Assembly (NCBI RefSeq): GCF_014154935.1
Contig: NZ_JACEHH010000032.1
Coordinates: forward strand, 41,958-105,957
DNA: 64,000 bases
DNA from: Stieleria mannarensis
Lineage (GTDB): Bacteria; Planctomycetota; Planctomycetia; Pirellulales; Pirellulaceae
Direction of reading: 5' to 3'
The notes under the pieces were generated by a model. That model did not search any database. It saw only the letters and a program-made list of their open reading frames with translations, and was not told the origin of the DNA. A program made the translations under genes and the position numbers. Shown piece by piece: positions 17,428-26,460 of this stretch. Positions within the stretch are counted from its first letter, which is position 1. Every line of letters starts with the position of its first letter.

Positions 17428-18533
17428 GGCGTTGATGCTCCCGGTCGCACCGCAACTCGGATCGGTCGATGTTCAAGGGAATGATCGATCGCCGCGTTGA
17501 CGTCCGACAGGTCGAATGTTTTGGCGACGAGTTCGGAAAACGGATACCGGTGGTGACTGCGAGCGATAAAGTCGACGGCGTTGCGTAGATCCATCGGTGC
17601 ATAATTGTGGACTCCCGCGATCGACATCCACTTTCGGACGATGGTCGTCGGATCCAACTGTACCGGCCGGGACTCCATCACCGATCCGACCAAGATGACG
17701 CGTGCACCGACATCGCCAAGCTGACACGACGCTTCAATCGCCTCGGGGGCGCCGGAACATTCCAAGATGACGTCAAAGGACGCATTCCGTGACGCGATCG
17801 AATCAACCGTCAGCGTGTCGCTCGCGCCGAAACGTTCGGCCAACGTCATTCGCTGTTGATCAACGTCGCAAATCGCCACTTGAGTCGCCCCCAGTTCCTT
17901 TCCCATCGCCACGGCGGTCATTCCCAGCATGCCCGCGCCGAAGATCAGGACCCGTTGTCGGTCGACGTCGCCCGCGGCGCGATAGGCGGCGGCGATGGTT
18001 GATGTGGCGCAATTGATCGGGCTGGCGACTTCATCCGGGACACCACGGGGCAACGTGGCGATCGCCGTGCCGGGGCGCAGCAACATGTACTCGGCCAATC
18101 CGCCGCTAAGAGCCTCGCGGCCCTCGGCGACCGAGTGCCCGTATTTGACGAGTCGGCGACACTTTTGTGGCAACCCGGATCGGCAGCGGTCACAATCGAA
18201 ACAGCTGACGCAGATCGACCAGGTGACCCGGTCGCCGCGGCGCAGCGGTTTCCCATCCAGATCGCGCGGTCCGGGTTGTGCGAGATCGACGATTTCACCG
18301 ACCACCTCGTGCGCCAAAATGGAGGGCGTCGGCTCGATCCGCAATCCTTTCAGCGTGTGCAAGTCGCTGCCACAGATGGTGCACAAGCGGACTCGCACCA
18401 GGGCCTCGCCGGCCCGCAAGACCGGGCGGGGGAACGATTGCAGTTGCAACGGCCGGCCGGCCCCGTGGAAAACGGCCGCCGTGCACGTTTGCGACGGATC
18501 CGAGGAGTCCCCCGATGGCTGATTTTCAAACAT
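17421..18533 (-). CDS. Zinc-dependent alcohol dehydrogenase, phosphonate-catabolism-associated type
   Basis: A 370-residue medium-chain dehydrogenase with intact zinc sites. The catalytic ligands lie in CTICGSDLHTLKG and LAHEVVGEIVD, and the structural zinc cysteines in CVSCFDCDRCRSGLPQKC. The Rossmann motif is VLIFGAGMLGMTAVAMGKELGA. It resembles the proposed HpnZ group, dehydrogenases found with phosphonate catabolism genes, consistent with its PhnZ-like neighbour. It would oxidise a hydroxyl group of the operon's substrate with NAD(P)+. The ATG at 18533 has GGGAG upstream and overlaps the end of the carrier gene by 8 bases; the next gene overlaps its own end by 7 bases. Confidence 0.85.
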   Translation of the reverse strand: MFENQPSGDSSDPSQTCTAAVFHGAGRPLQLQSFPRPVLRAGEALVRVRLCTICGSDLHTLKGLRIEPTPSILAHEVVGEIVDLAQPGPRDLDGKPLRRGDRVTWSICVSCFDCDRCRSGLPQKCRRLVKYGHSVAEGREALSGGLAEYMLLRPGTAIATLPRGVPDEVASPINCATSTIAAAYRAAGDVDRQRVLIFGAGMLGMTAVAMGKELGATQVAICDVDQQRMTLAERFGASDTLTVDSIASRNASFDVILECSGAPEAIEASCQLGDVGARVILVGSVMESRPVQLDPTTIVRKWMSIAGVHNYAPMDLRNAVDFIARSHHRYPFSELVAKTFDLSDVNAAIDHSLEHRPIRVAVRPGASTPW

Positions 18534-20004
18534 TGCCGACTCCCGCCTCGACCGAGTCAGGCTGCCGATCCGCCCGCGCTGTTTCGGTCGCATCCGCCTC
18601 GCTGGCCTCGTCAGATTCCATCGCGGTGCGGAAGTAGTGCAGCGACAAGCACAGTGCCGCGACAGAAATCAGGCTCGTGATCACCAACAACGTCCGAAAC
18701 GAGGGCAAGACAGCCCCCGGCGCCTCGGCGGTCATTCGAATCGACAACACGATCGCGTACCCCAAGTATCCGATGGCATCGGCAACGTACATCAAGAACA
18801 CGACATTGGCAGGGTGCCGCGACGCCGCGACCAATCGTTCAAAGACCGTCGTGTGAAACGCCACGTACGGAACGTACATGCCCACACCACAGGCGACCAT
18901 GAACACGAACGGCGAAATCAGGCTGCCGGATTGCAGGAACGCCGACGCTCCGACCAGCGAAAACGCAGCGCACATCAACAACGTCACGATTCGAACCGCC
19001 GCCATGTTGTGCCGGATCCAAACCGCAAACGCGTTGAACAGCGTGACCAGGACGGCGACGACCGTTTCACTGCGGGCGAACACCGAGGGTGTTTCGTCGA
19101 CGCCCAGGTCACGCCAAATCTCGACCGCAAAATCGTCACGGACCGTGCGGATGACGGTCAATCCCACGTAGACAAAGATCAACAGCGACAGCCCCGGCCA
19201 GTACTCCAACCAAAAGCGACGGCGATCGCGGCCGGTCATGGCGTTTCGCTCGCTACGATGCTGCCGATCCATCGGATCGGGCGGGGGCGTTGATTGCAAC
19301 AACCAAACCGACACCAACAACGGAACCAGGAAAATCAATCCGACCAGCATCGGCATCTGAAACTCATCGACGCCCCAGTCTTGAACCAGCCAACGTCCGA
19401 CCGACTTCACCACCCCGGATGAAATGATAAAACTCGCACACAGTGCCGCCGACAAAGCCTCGGTCTGTTTTCGGCCTTCCAAGTAAGCCAGCACCAGCCC
19501 GAACACCATGCCCAAAGGAAAGCCGTTGAAAAACAACAACGGAGCCTTCAGAGTCAGCGGTGCGTAGGCGAATCCGACCAGCGCCAACTCGGCCGTCAGG
19601 ATCAGTCCCAGGATCGCGATGGCTCGCCGTTCCCGTCGCATCTCCGAAACCACTTTGATGCCGACAAACTTGGAAATCATGTAGCCGGCCAACTGGGAAA
19701 TGACCAACACCGATTTCAATCCCATCCCCCAATACTGCTGATCCTCAAACGTCCCCGCGGTAAAGGGTTTACGAAACGCGTACATGCAAAAGTACACGCT
19801 GAACGCCGCAACCGCGGCCAGCAACAGACGTGGTCGCGAATTCGTGCTGTCAGCAGAAGTTTCGGCCGAAGTGTTGTCGGAAACGGTGGTGGGCACGGAA
19901 AAACTCAATGGGCCAAGCTGATCGCGACGCCGTTGCATCCGCGAGTCGGCGACGAGAGGGCAGACGACAGGCCCGAAAGATACTGAATTGAACTCCGGCG
20001 TCAC
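18526..20004 (-). CDS. MFS-like membrane carrier, DUF5690 family
   Basis: A 492-residue polytopic protein with about 12 hydrophobic helices, for example [20 protein letters not shown] starting the domain near residue 60. That phrase, with KPFTAGTF, resembles organophosphate:phosphate antiporter-like MFS members and the DUF5690 family. It lies between the myo-inositol oxygenase and dehydrogenase genes, so it probably imports the operon's substrate (a polyol, sugar phosphate or phosphonate). The start is taken as the GTG at 20004, which overlaps the upstream TGA stop (GTGA). The first ~58 residues are then a long hydrophilic leader, so a later start (ATG 19938 or GTG 19896) is possible. Confidence 0.75.
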   Translation of the reverse strand: MTPEFNSVSFGPVVCPLVADSRMQRRRDQLGPLSFSVPTTVSDNTSAETSADSTNSRPRLLLAAVAAFSVYFCMYAFRKPFTAGTFEDQQYWGMGLKSVLVISQLAGYMISKFVGIKVVSEMRRERRAIAILGLILTAELALVGFAYAPLTLKAPLLFFNGFPLGMVFGLVLAYLEGRKQTEALSAALCASFIISSGVVKSVGRWLVQDWGVDEFQMPMLVGLIFLVPLLVSVWLLQSTPPPDPMDRQHRSERNAMTGRDRRRFWLEYWPGLSLLIFVYVGLTVIRTVRDDFAVEIWRDLGVDETPSVFARSETVVAVLVTLFNAFAVWIRHNMAAVRIVTLLMCAAFSLVGASAFLQSGSLISPFVFMVACGVGMYVPYVAFHTTVFERLVAASRHPANVVFLMYVADAIGYLGYAIVLSIRMTAEAPGAVLPSFRTLLVITSLISVAALCLSLHYFRTAMESDEASEADATETARADRQPDSVEAGVGNV

Positions 20005-20882
20005 CAATCAAGAACGCCCGGCAAGAACTCTTTAATCAGTTCTTCATAGTAAGGACGCAACGCATCAACATCGGGACGGCGATCGCTCTTGGTATACAGG
20101 TCATACGGGTTAAAGGCTCGCACCCATTGGAACATCCGCCGGTCATGATCGTTCATTAAATGGTCGTACGCGGACTCGCGATGCCCCGGATAGAACGAAT
20201 GGTAACGAATGATCGCCAGCGCCTCGTCGGGCAAGCGATCCTTCACCACGTGGTACAAGTACTCGTCGTGCCCCCAGGACAGATGCACGTTGTCCAGCCC
20301 GATGCCCGGTGAATAGACGCCGTACTCGGTGTTGTAGCGCGAGTCGTCTGAATCCGGGTTGTCGGCAAAGAATTCGGGAAACACGATGCGATCGGAAAAC
20401 CGACATCCCACCGGGAACGTGTCGCCGACGACGGCCCATTGGGGTTCGCCGAACAGACACAAAACTTTGCCGAGATCGTGGATCAAGCCCGTCAAGATGA
20501 ACCATCGCGGATGACCGTCGGCGCGAATCGATTCAGCCGTCTGCAACAAATGCTCGATCTGCGACAGGTCCGTGTCGGGATCACTCTCGTCGACCAGCTG
20601 GTTCAAAAACTCCATCGCCTCCCACACCGTCATCTTTCGATGCCGCAGCGGCAGGAACTGCTCGCGTTTCTTCTGTACAAAGTCGAATGTCTGGAAGCGA
20701 TGATTCAGACGATAGAATTCGCGAACCCCCGGCTCGGTGTCCTCGCCGTAATTGCGAAATTCCTCGGCGGGCTTGTTCGGTTCGGGATAGCGTCGCACCA
20801 GGTCGGACTCCCAATCGTCCAGATCTTCAAGCGGCTGGGCGGCATCTACGGGGTGGCTGGTGGGGTCGGATGGTCGAGGCAT
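20001..20882 (-). CDS. myo-Inositol oxygenase
   Basis: A 293-residue protein closely resembling animal MIOX over nearly its whole length. It shows [64 protein letters not shown] and the terminal PGVLDW. The expected diiron ligands are all present: H111, H135-D136, H205, H228 and D261. The enzyme uses O2 to open myo-inositol to D-glucuronate. It heads a four-gene operon whose last gene is a related HD oxygenase. The ATG at 20882 begins MPRPSD; the upstream region is shared with the divergent ferritin-like gene at 21099. No glucuronate-processing genes are visible nearby. Confidence 0.93.
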   Translation of the reverse strand: MPRPSDPTSHPVDAAQPLEDLDDWESDLVRRYPEPNKPAEEFRNYGEDTEPGVREFYRLNHRFQTFDFVQKKREQFLPLRHRKMTVWEAMEFLNQLVDESDPDTDLSQIEHLLQTAESIRADGHPRWFILTGLIHDLGKVLCLFGEPQWAVVGDTFPVGCRFSDRIVFPEFFADNPDSDDSRYNTEYGVYSPGIGLDNVHLSWGHDEYLYHVVKDRLPDEALAIIRYHSFYPGHRESAYDHLMNDHDRRMFQWVRAFNPYDLYTKSDRRPDVDALRPYYEELIKEFLPGVLDW

Positions 20883-21098
20883 GATTACTTGCGGACAAAA
20901 GAATCGAGGACGCCGTTTGCATGGCTTTCGTAGAACCGAAAATATACACGATCCGGGTGCGACAGGCTTCCATCCTGTCCAATCGCCTTTCCCATCGCGA
21001 TTTTAGAGACGTCAACTCAATCCCAGCGGGAATGACAGGCCAAAAGCCTCTCCCACGACAGGGTTGGTAGAATCCAAGAAAATTGTGGGAGAAGTTCG

Positions 21099-22523
21099 AT
21101 GACGAAACGAAACGAATACGAATCCTATCGCGGGATTCCTCCGCTTGCCGGGCTTTGTTCGATGGCGCGTGCGGTCGATGCCGCCTGGGATCTGGACCAA
21201 AGTCTGCGGCGGCTGAAACGTCTGCACTACGTGCTGAAGCGTTTACACGAGACATTGACGGCCAAGATCACCGCCCAGCCGATCTATGAACTCAAGACGG
21301 CGTTCAGCCATCACGCCTACTTGTGCGCCGAACAGGTCTCTTTGATCCGACGGCGTGTCGCGGAAATGCGCGAACCGCCGCTGGGACTGGAAAAGGTCCC
21401 GGATGCGGCGCTGGAACGTTTAATGGACGAAGTCATCGCCGCACCGACGACGCCGGATTTGTTGGCCGCGATTTACGACGTTGTGTTGCCCGCCGTCTTG
21501 CAGGCTTGCGATCGTCTGGCAACCGATGCCCATCCCCTGGCCGACGCGCCGACGGTCCGTGTCGCCAAGCTGATCGTGTTCGAATTGACCGACGTCGTCG
21601 AATTCGGCGTCGACGCGCTCGGCTGTTTGGACGACGATGCTTCGCGTGATGAACGCGAGCCTTGGATTGATCACTTGCAACTCTGCTTGCGGGCCGCCGG
21701 CCAGCTCGATGGAATCGAAGCCGCCGACGATCCGCTGCCCAGCCCGTGGCACAGTGCCCGACCATACCGATACGACAAAGAACCGCGCCGTGACGAACGG
21801 TTTCGCGATCCCTACAACGCCGGCGTTAACCCCGAAGTCTTCTTGTACGACGAACAGTTTTCGCCGCAAGACAAGACGCTGATGATGTATTACAAACGTC
21901 TGCGGGAAATCGACGTTCCGGAAATGATGGCCAGCATCCTGGTGGAGTTGCGTGATGAAGAACCGTGGGACTTTCACATGGAAATGTCGCGGCAACTGTG
22001 GGACGAAGCCCGTCATGCGATGATGGGCGAAGTCGGCTTTGTGGCATTAGGGATCGACTGGCGGACCATCCCGATCAATTTCACCTGGTCGCGCAATCTA
22101 AATTTACAGCTGGACGCCCGCCAGCGCCACGGCGTTTTGTTTTTCATCGAACAAAATCTGATGCCCCGCAACGGAAAACGTTATGAATGGGAAGTCGCAC
22201 GCGAGAGTCGCGATCCGCTGTCGGCCTTGTTCCAGGATTTCGATTGGGCCGACGAAGTCCTGCACGCCCAGATCGGTCGCCGTTGGTACGTGCCGCGCTA
22301 CCAGACGCTCAAGGAGGCACTCGATTACGGCGACGATTGCTGGTCCAAAGTGCTCAGCCACTGGAAAACCTACCGCGACCAAGGACTGACGCAGCATCGC
22401 AACTGGTGGCCGGAAATCTACGCCCGGGCGTGTGAGATCTGGGGCAAGGATCCCGACCCGCGGGCGCTGGTGTTCCACGCAACCTATGAGGACACGCGAG
22501 CCGACTTGGCAAAGTTGAAGTGA
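21099..22523 (+). CDS. Ferritin-like fold protein with putative diiron site, function unknown
   Basis: A 474-residue, largely helical, soluble protein. The C-terminal half has the spacing of a ferritin-like diiron four-helix bundle: a glutamate in REIDVPEMM (E270 or E275), E303xxH306 in WDEARHAMMGE, E351 in VLFFIEQN, and E386xxH389 in WADEVLHAQIG. The N-terminal half is also helical (FSHHAYLCAEQVSLIRRR; AKLIVFELTDVVEFG) and may be a degenerate second bundle. It could be an oxygenase, hydroxylase or oxidase; I recognise no named family. The ATG at 21099 has GGGAGAAG upstream. It is transcribed divergently from the myo-inositol oxygenase operon across a 216-base shared control region. Confidence 0.8.
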   Translation: MTKRNEYESYRGIPPLAGLCSMARAVDAAWDLDQSLRRLKRLHYVLKRLHETLTAKITAQPIYELKTAFSHHAYLCAEQVSLIRRRVAEMREPPLGLEKVPDAALERLMDEVIAAPTTPDLLAAIYDVVLPAVLQACDRLATDAHPLADAPTVRVAKLIVFELTDVVEFGVDALGCLDDDASRDEREPWIDHLQLCLRAAGQLDGIEAADDPLPSPWHSARPYRYDKEPRRDERFRDPYNAGVNPEVFLYDEQFSPQDKTLMMYYKRLREIDVPEMMASILVELRDEEPWDFHMEMSRQLWDEARHAMMGEVGFVALGIDWRTIPINFTWSRNLNLQLDARQRHGVLFFIEQNLMPRNGKRYEWEVARESRDPLSALFQDFDWADEVLHAQIGRRWYVPRYQTLKEALDYGDDCWSKVLSHWKTYRDQGLTQHRNWWPEIYARACEIWGKDPDPRALVFHATYEDTRADLAKLK

Positions 22524-22540
22524 TACACACACCCTACCAA

Positions 22541-22565
22541 TGCCAGCACATCGCGTCAGCCAGTG
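22541..22565 (-). repeat. Dispersed repeat, inverted copy of the 16808 word
   Basis: TGCCAGCACATCGCGTCAGC plus CAGTG is the reverse complement of 16808-16832 with two differences. It lies just after the ferritin-like gene, between convergent gene ends. Confidence 0.5.
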
Positions 22566-22600
22566 ACAAGCGATGGCACTCCGGTAGTTGGTGCAGCACA

Positions 22601-22642
22601 GTGGATCAGGGACAGACTCCGCGTGGATCGGGGACAGACCCT
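22601..22642. repeat. Two near-identical 20-base direct repeats at a gene 3' end
   Basis: GTGGATCAGGGACAGACTCC (22601) and GTGGATCGGGGACAGACCCT (22623) lie 22 bases apart. They span the stop codon and last codons of the minus-strand gene ending at 22606, which may have been extended by the repeat. Confidence 0.5.
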
Positions 22643-24066
22643 GGGTGGGGATGACGCGGGGGTTCGTTGGCTGGGGTGGCTTGTAGCTGTTTGAGTATGA
22701 GCATTGCCTCGTTGCGAATTTCTTGGTCGCCGGTGATCTGGCGAACGCGCACCAGTGCCGGTTCGGCCATGCGGCCGAAGTCGCGGATTTCATTGGGCAT
22801 CGGGTAGCATGGCTTTGATTTGTTTCCTTTTTGTTCGGCGTGATGTTGCGCTCGACCGCGGATACTTTTGGCAACAGCGTCGACCATGCGTTGTTCAGCC
22901 AGCGGTGACATGACTTCCATCCGCCCGACGAGGACTCGGAGGGTTTCGTCGGGTGTCGGAGTGACGTGTAACGGCAACAACTCCTCGGTGATCGGCGGCG
23001 GTACGATGAAAAGGATCCGTGTGCCGTTTTCGGTGAACCAAGAGTGTTGCCATGTTTTGACCATCGATGCTGCTTCTTTCTCATACAGCCCTTCGTCGAC
23101 CAAGGTGCGGCGCACCATTTCCGACAACGCGTCTTCGGTCACTGGTCGGACTTGATCAAAACGCAAGGACTGACCTGAGTCGATCCGAGCCAGTTTTTCC
23201 GCTTTCACCTGATCGCCATCGACCGCAATAAGGATGGCGGAGCGAATCGGTCGATTTGAATCGTTGACCAATATGATCGACTGATTTTGATAACGGGCGG
23301 AAATCGGCAATTGAAACTTTCCAACACCGCGATAGAACAGGAACTTTTCAAAATGCCCCGCTTCTGGCTTGTTCAAGCCGGTCCTGCCGCGGACATGCAG
23401 CAGCGCCGAATCGGTCGCACGTGCCTCGGCATAGTGTTGTTCGTTCGCACCGTGCGGTAGCAACCGTTGCACGATGTCCGGGACGATTTGTCGCCCGCTC
23501 TCGGTACCGGCGAGGTCGGGCAGCAAGTGCTTGAGGGGGATCAAATCAACGCGGCCCCAGTCCAGGCTCGATTTTCCGATTGATTCCCCTTTGCCAAAGA
23601 TGTTCGCTTGGTCGATCGCGGGCTGCATCGTTTGAACCGGCGGATAGAACTCAGTAAGCAACCCCTCGGGAAAATCGACACGCACATTCACCGTCCGAAT
23701 GCGATCGGTGTAGAAATACGTGACGGGTGTCTCCATGCGGACTCGGCCCCAAAGTCGACTCTTGCTGAGGAATCCGAAGGGGGAAAAGCAGCCACGATCA
23801 AGGACATAATTTGGCAGGTCACTGTGCTCGGCGGCCAACGGTCGAAAGTCCAAGAAAACGCCATCGCTGCCGGAAAACGTGGTGAAGGTCCCCCATTCGT
23901 GGACAATCAACTCTCCGTCATCGTTCGGCTCGGCCGTCAGATCGGGGATCGCTGGTGCGGCAATCGAACGGCGATCGGAATCCGCTTCGGCAGACAGCCG
24001 ATGCGTCTGAGACGCAACCGCGACAAGGAGAATGGCGACAACTGAGAAAACAAGAATCTGACGCAT
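22606..24066 (-). CDS. Secreted planctomycete hypothetical protein (HEWGTFTTFSG family)
   Basis: A 486-residue protein with an N-terminal membrane/signal segment (MRQILVFSVVAILLVAVASQ). It carries a characteristic phrase LIVHEWGTFTTFSGSDGVFLDF near residue 55, which I recall as recurring in planctomycete secreted hypotheticals of unknown function. Middle parts look beta-rich (METPVTYFYTDRIRTVNVRVDFPEG). The C-terminal part has a helical repeat-like segment (PALVRVRQITGDQEIRNEAMLILKQLQ). No catalytic motif is recognised. The ATG at 24066 has GGAGCGG upstream. The last codons overlap a direct repeat, so the C-terminus may not be ancestral. Confidence 0.78.
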   Translation of the reverse strand: MRQILVFSVVAILLVAVASQTHRLSAEADSDRRSIAAPAIPDLTAEPNDDGELIVHEWGTFTTFSGSDGVFLDFRPLAAEHSDLPNYVLDRGCFSPFGFLSKSRLWGRVRMETPVTYFYTDRIRTVNVRVDFPEGLLTEFYPPVQTMQPAIDQANIFGKGESIGKSSLDWGRVDLIPLKHLLPDLAGTESGRQIVPDIVQRLLPHGANEQHYAEARATDSALLHVRGRTGLNKPEAGHFEKFLFYRGVGKFQLPISARYQNQSIILVNDSNRPIRSAILIAVDGDQVKAEKLARIDSGQSLRFDQVRPVTEDALSEMVRRTLVDEGLYEKEAASMVKTWQHSWFTENGTRILFIVPPPITEELLPLHVTPTPDETLRVLVGRMEVMSPLAEQRMVDAVAKSIRGRAQHHAEQKGNKSKPCYPMPNEIRDFGRMAEPALVRVRQITGDQEIRNEAMLILKQLQATPANEPPRHPHPGSVPDPRGVCP

Positions 24067-24270
24067 GAGTCCGCTCCACTGTAGAATCGAATGCACCGGT
24101 CTGAAGGTAAACTGAGATAACGACCAGTCGCACGAAGAGAGTCGCTAGACCGGAGAAAACGTTGAACTCGGCGGCAAAAACAAGCTTTTAAAGTTTTCAA
24201 AAAATTTGCCGGTCCGCGGCACCGTCCGATCCGTCTGGTTGACAAACACCTTTCGCACGATCCCGACGCA

Positions 24271-24489
24271 TTGAAAGAAAACGCCGACTCGGCGACGCCG
24301 TTGCCGAATCCTACCGACGAGCCCGCACACGACCGGTTGGATGTCCAACAATGGTATCGGCGGATCTATGCCTTCTGTCAGGCTCGACTGATTTGCGACT
24401 GTGACAGCGAAGATGCCGTTCAAGAGACGTTTGTTCGCGCGATCGGCCATCTCCAACAGCTGCGGACGCGTGAAAGGGTTCACGAGTGA
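24271..24489 (+). pseudogene. Truncated ECF sigma factor (region 2 only)
   Basis: The 72-residue frame contains sigma-70 region 2: DVQQWYRRIYAFCQARL and CDCDSEDAVQETFVRAIGHL, the core-binding helix with the -10-recognition side. It then ends after LQQLRTRERVHE, and region 4 is missing. Intact ECF factors are about 170-200 residues. The only in-frame start is a TTG at 24271. The next frame encodes the back part of a FecR-like anti-sigma, so a deletion appears to have removed the sigma 3' half and the anti-sigma 5' part. Confidence 0.75.
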
Positions 24490-25229
24490 GAACAGCTGCA
24501 TCCGTACTGTGTGAATTGAAGACCTCCGACGAGTGCAAGATCCGATTGAATGAAGCAGGCGAAGTCGTCTTGCATGACGCCGCCAAAATCGAACTGGTCA
24601 AAGGGCAGGCATGGTTCCGAGCCGCCGAGCAGCGCGAAATCAATGTCGACTTCGCGATCCACGATGAAACCTCCTCGCTGGCGGCAACGATGGCATGTCC
24701 AAGTGCGTCGGAGTTTCAATGTCGAATCGGGCCCCAAGTCGCCGCCTGCGATTCCCACTCACTAAAGAACGCGCCGGCGAAGATGATGGTCGGATCGAAC
24801 AGGTACACCGTCAGCCCAGGAGAATCGGTTGCCATTGACGCAAAGCAAAATGTGACACGCGAACCGGCGTCCCACTCGATTGCCAAAGTTTGGCAACTGC
24901 CGCTGCTGGCGGTCGGTCATCCGATCGATCGTGAACTGACCGCTGTCGTCGGTGAATTGCTTGCGCCGATCGGGCGAACCAAGGCCGCACACTTAAACGA
25001 AGCTCAGATCCGTCGCCTAGGGCCGGAAGGTGCCATTCCGCTGTTGGCCTACGCAGCGACCGAAACGGCTCCGGATCAATTGGCGATGCGACGAACCGCC
25101 GTCTCACTGGCGCGCGATCTCGCCGACCATCGATCCATCCAATGGCTGGAGCAATTGCTTGTCGATCCCGATCCGTTTTTATCCGCCCAGGCGGAGAAAA
25201 CGCTTGAGCGAATTGCCGGCGAGGATTGA
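24486..25229 (+). pseudogene. FecR-like anti-sigma factor remnant with HEAT-like tail
   Basis: A 247-residue frame opening at a GTG inside the end of the sigma remnant. IRLNEAGEVVLHDAAKIELV and KGQAWFRAAEQREINVDFAI resemble the FecR periplasmic domain (coating of a beta-helix-like fold). The rest (VWQLPLLAVGHPIDRELTAV..., AIPLLAYAATETAPDQLAMRR, SIQWLEQLLVDPDPFLSAQA) is a helical HEAT-like tail. The cytoplasmic anti-sigma part and the transmembrane helix that should precede FecR are absent. The remnant lacks a ribosome site of its own, so it is probably non-functional. Confidence 0.65.
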
Positions 25230-25316
25230 TCACGTCAACGTGGTGGCGATGCGACGATACGCTGAACTCGATACGCTGAAGCGCGTCGGCCTGAACGCAT
25301 CGTATCCTAGCTCGCC

Positions 25317-25931
25317 CTAGTCACAAGGCTCGTCGCAACCGAGACACCGCCGCACGAGTTCAACGTCGTTGCCAACCTGCAATTTTTCTAGAACACGCGC
25401 GCGATGTTTGGAGACGGTTTGGAAGGAGATGCCGAATTCGATGGAAATCTGCTTCAGCGAGCGCCCCTGGACCAACAGATCCATGACTTCACGCTCACGA
25501 CTGGTCAGTCGTGACACGGCCCGCGAAAACGAGTCGCTGACCGGCGAAGATTCGCGGGCACGCCTGTCAATCTCAATCGCTTCGTTGATCCGGTCCAACA
25601 ACACTTGATCCTTGACCGGCTTCTGCAAAAAATCGATCGCGCCGGCCCGGATGGCTCGCACACTCATCGGAATATCGCCGTGGCCGGAAACAAAGATGAT
25701 CGGCGGGACATAGTCCCATTTCGACAATTCCGTCTGCAATTCCAACCCACTCATCCCCGGCATGCGGACGTCGAATACCAGGCATCCGGGAATCGAAGGG
25801 TCAAATTTGTTCAAAAACTCCGACGGCCGATCGAAGGTTTGCACCCGCAGATTCATGGACTCCACCAAGAATGCCAGTGAATGCAGCGATCCCTGATCAT
25901 CATCGACAATCACCACGGTCGGTTCGGTCAC
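25317..25931 (-). CDS. FixJ-family response regulator
   Basis: A 204-residue regulator: a receiver domain (VVIVDDDQGSLHSLAFLVES, phosphorylation Asp in LVFDVRMPGMSG, switch residues in FVSGHGDIPMSVRAIRAGA, Lys in DFLQKPVKDQ) followed by a LuxR-type helix-turn-helix (LTSREREVMDLLVQGRSLKQ; SIEFGISFQTVSKHRARVLE). This is the FixJ/TodT/StyR arrangement. The start is taken as the GTG at 25931, which has AGGAG upstream; the ATG-less extension to 25976 is less likely. No kinase is adjacent. The kinase fragment at the window start is 25 kb away, so any partnership is speculative. Confidence 0.88.
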   Translation of the reverse strand: MTEPTVVIVDDDQGSLHSLAFLVESMNLRVQTFDRPSEFLNKFDPSIPGCLVFDVRMPGMSGLELQTELSKWDYVPPIIFVSGHGDIPMSVRAIRAGAIDFLQKPVKDQVLLDRINEAIEIDRRARESSPVSDSFSRAVSRLTSREREVMDLLVQGRSLKQISIEFGISFQTVSKHRARVLEKLQVGNDVELVRRCLGCDEPCD

Positions 25932-26460
25932 GACATCGCTCCTAGGTGGATCGGCGACTGCCCGCTTCGTGCACACGCCCTGAATCCTCCGTCTACCTTC
26001 GTCTTGAACCCGCCTCGGCGGAACGCAGACTCAGGTACAATCTCAGAAAAGGGGGACGGCAGCAAACGACGGGTCGCCTCGTGTCCCAGTGTTTCAATTT
26101 CGCCCCGAAAACCGACTTATTCTAGCGGCCAGCCCCTCGTTTGTGGACCGCTCGACCGCCCGAAGGGAACGGATTTCACTCAGTTGTGCTCAAAATTCGC
26201 ATGGATTTATGTGCACAGCATGACTGATAATGCTTGCATCATTCAGCACGAAACTGTTCCTGCGGGAGTTTATTTCCCGTAGGCGCAATGGCCTCTGCGG
26301 CTTGCCCCTCCGCAGAGGTTTTTTTATGCCGCACCGACAGAAAGCTGCGCCCGCAGATGGGGGCGATTGATCGCCGGTCGCTGGCGGGATACAACCTTGC
26401 GCCGGTGCATTCGCAGCACCGTGATGCTGAATGTTCTCTCTTCCCACGGAATCGTTCACG
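25932..26460. other. Gene-free gap with hairpins and one intrinsic terminator
   Basis: No supported gene in 529 bases between the FixJ-type gene and the DUF2513 gene. The plus strand carries GATAAT at 26226-26231 (possible -10), a small hairpin (CGGGA and TCCCG around 26258-26280) and then a strong terminator at 26292. Together these suggest a short plus-strand transcript. Confidence 0.45.
26292..26325 (+). terminator. Intrinsic terminator without an upstream protein gene
   Basis: CCTCTGCGG (26292-26300) pairs perfectly with CCGCAGAGG (26310-26318) and is followed by seven T (26319-26325), a textbook rho-independent terminator for plus-strand transcription. The nearest upstream plus-strand gene ends at 25229, and a minus-strand gene lies between, so the terminated RNA is probably non-coding or a leader of the gene at 26461. 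Confidence 0.8.

Noticed and set aside
22104..23084. Minus-strand frame overlapping the ferritin-like and HEWGTFTTFSG genes
   Set aside because: Crosses two convergent supported genes in a different frame and lacks domains.
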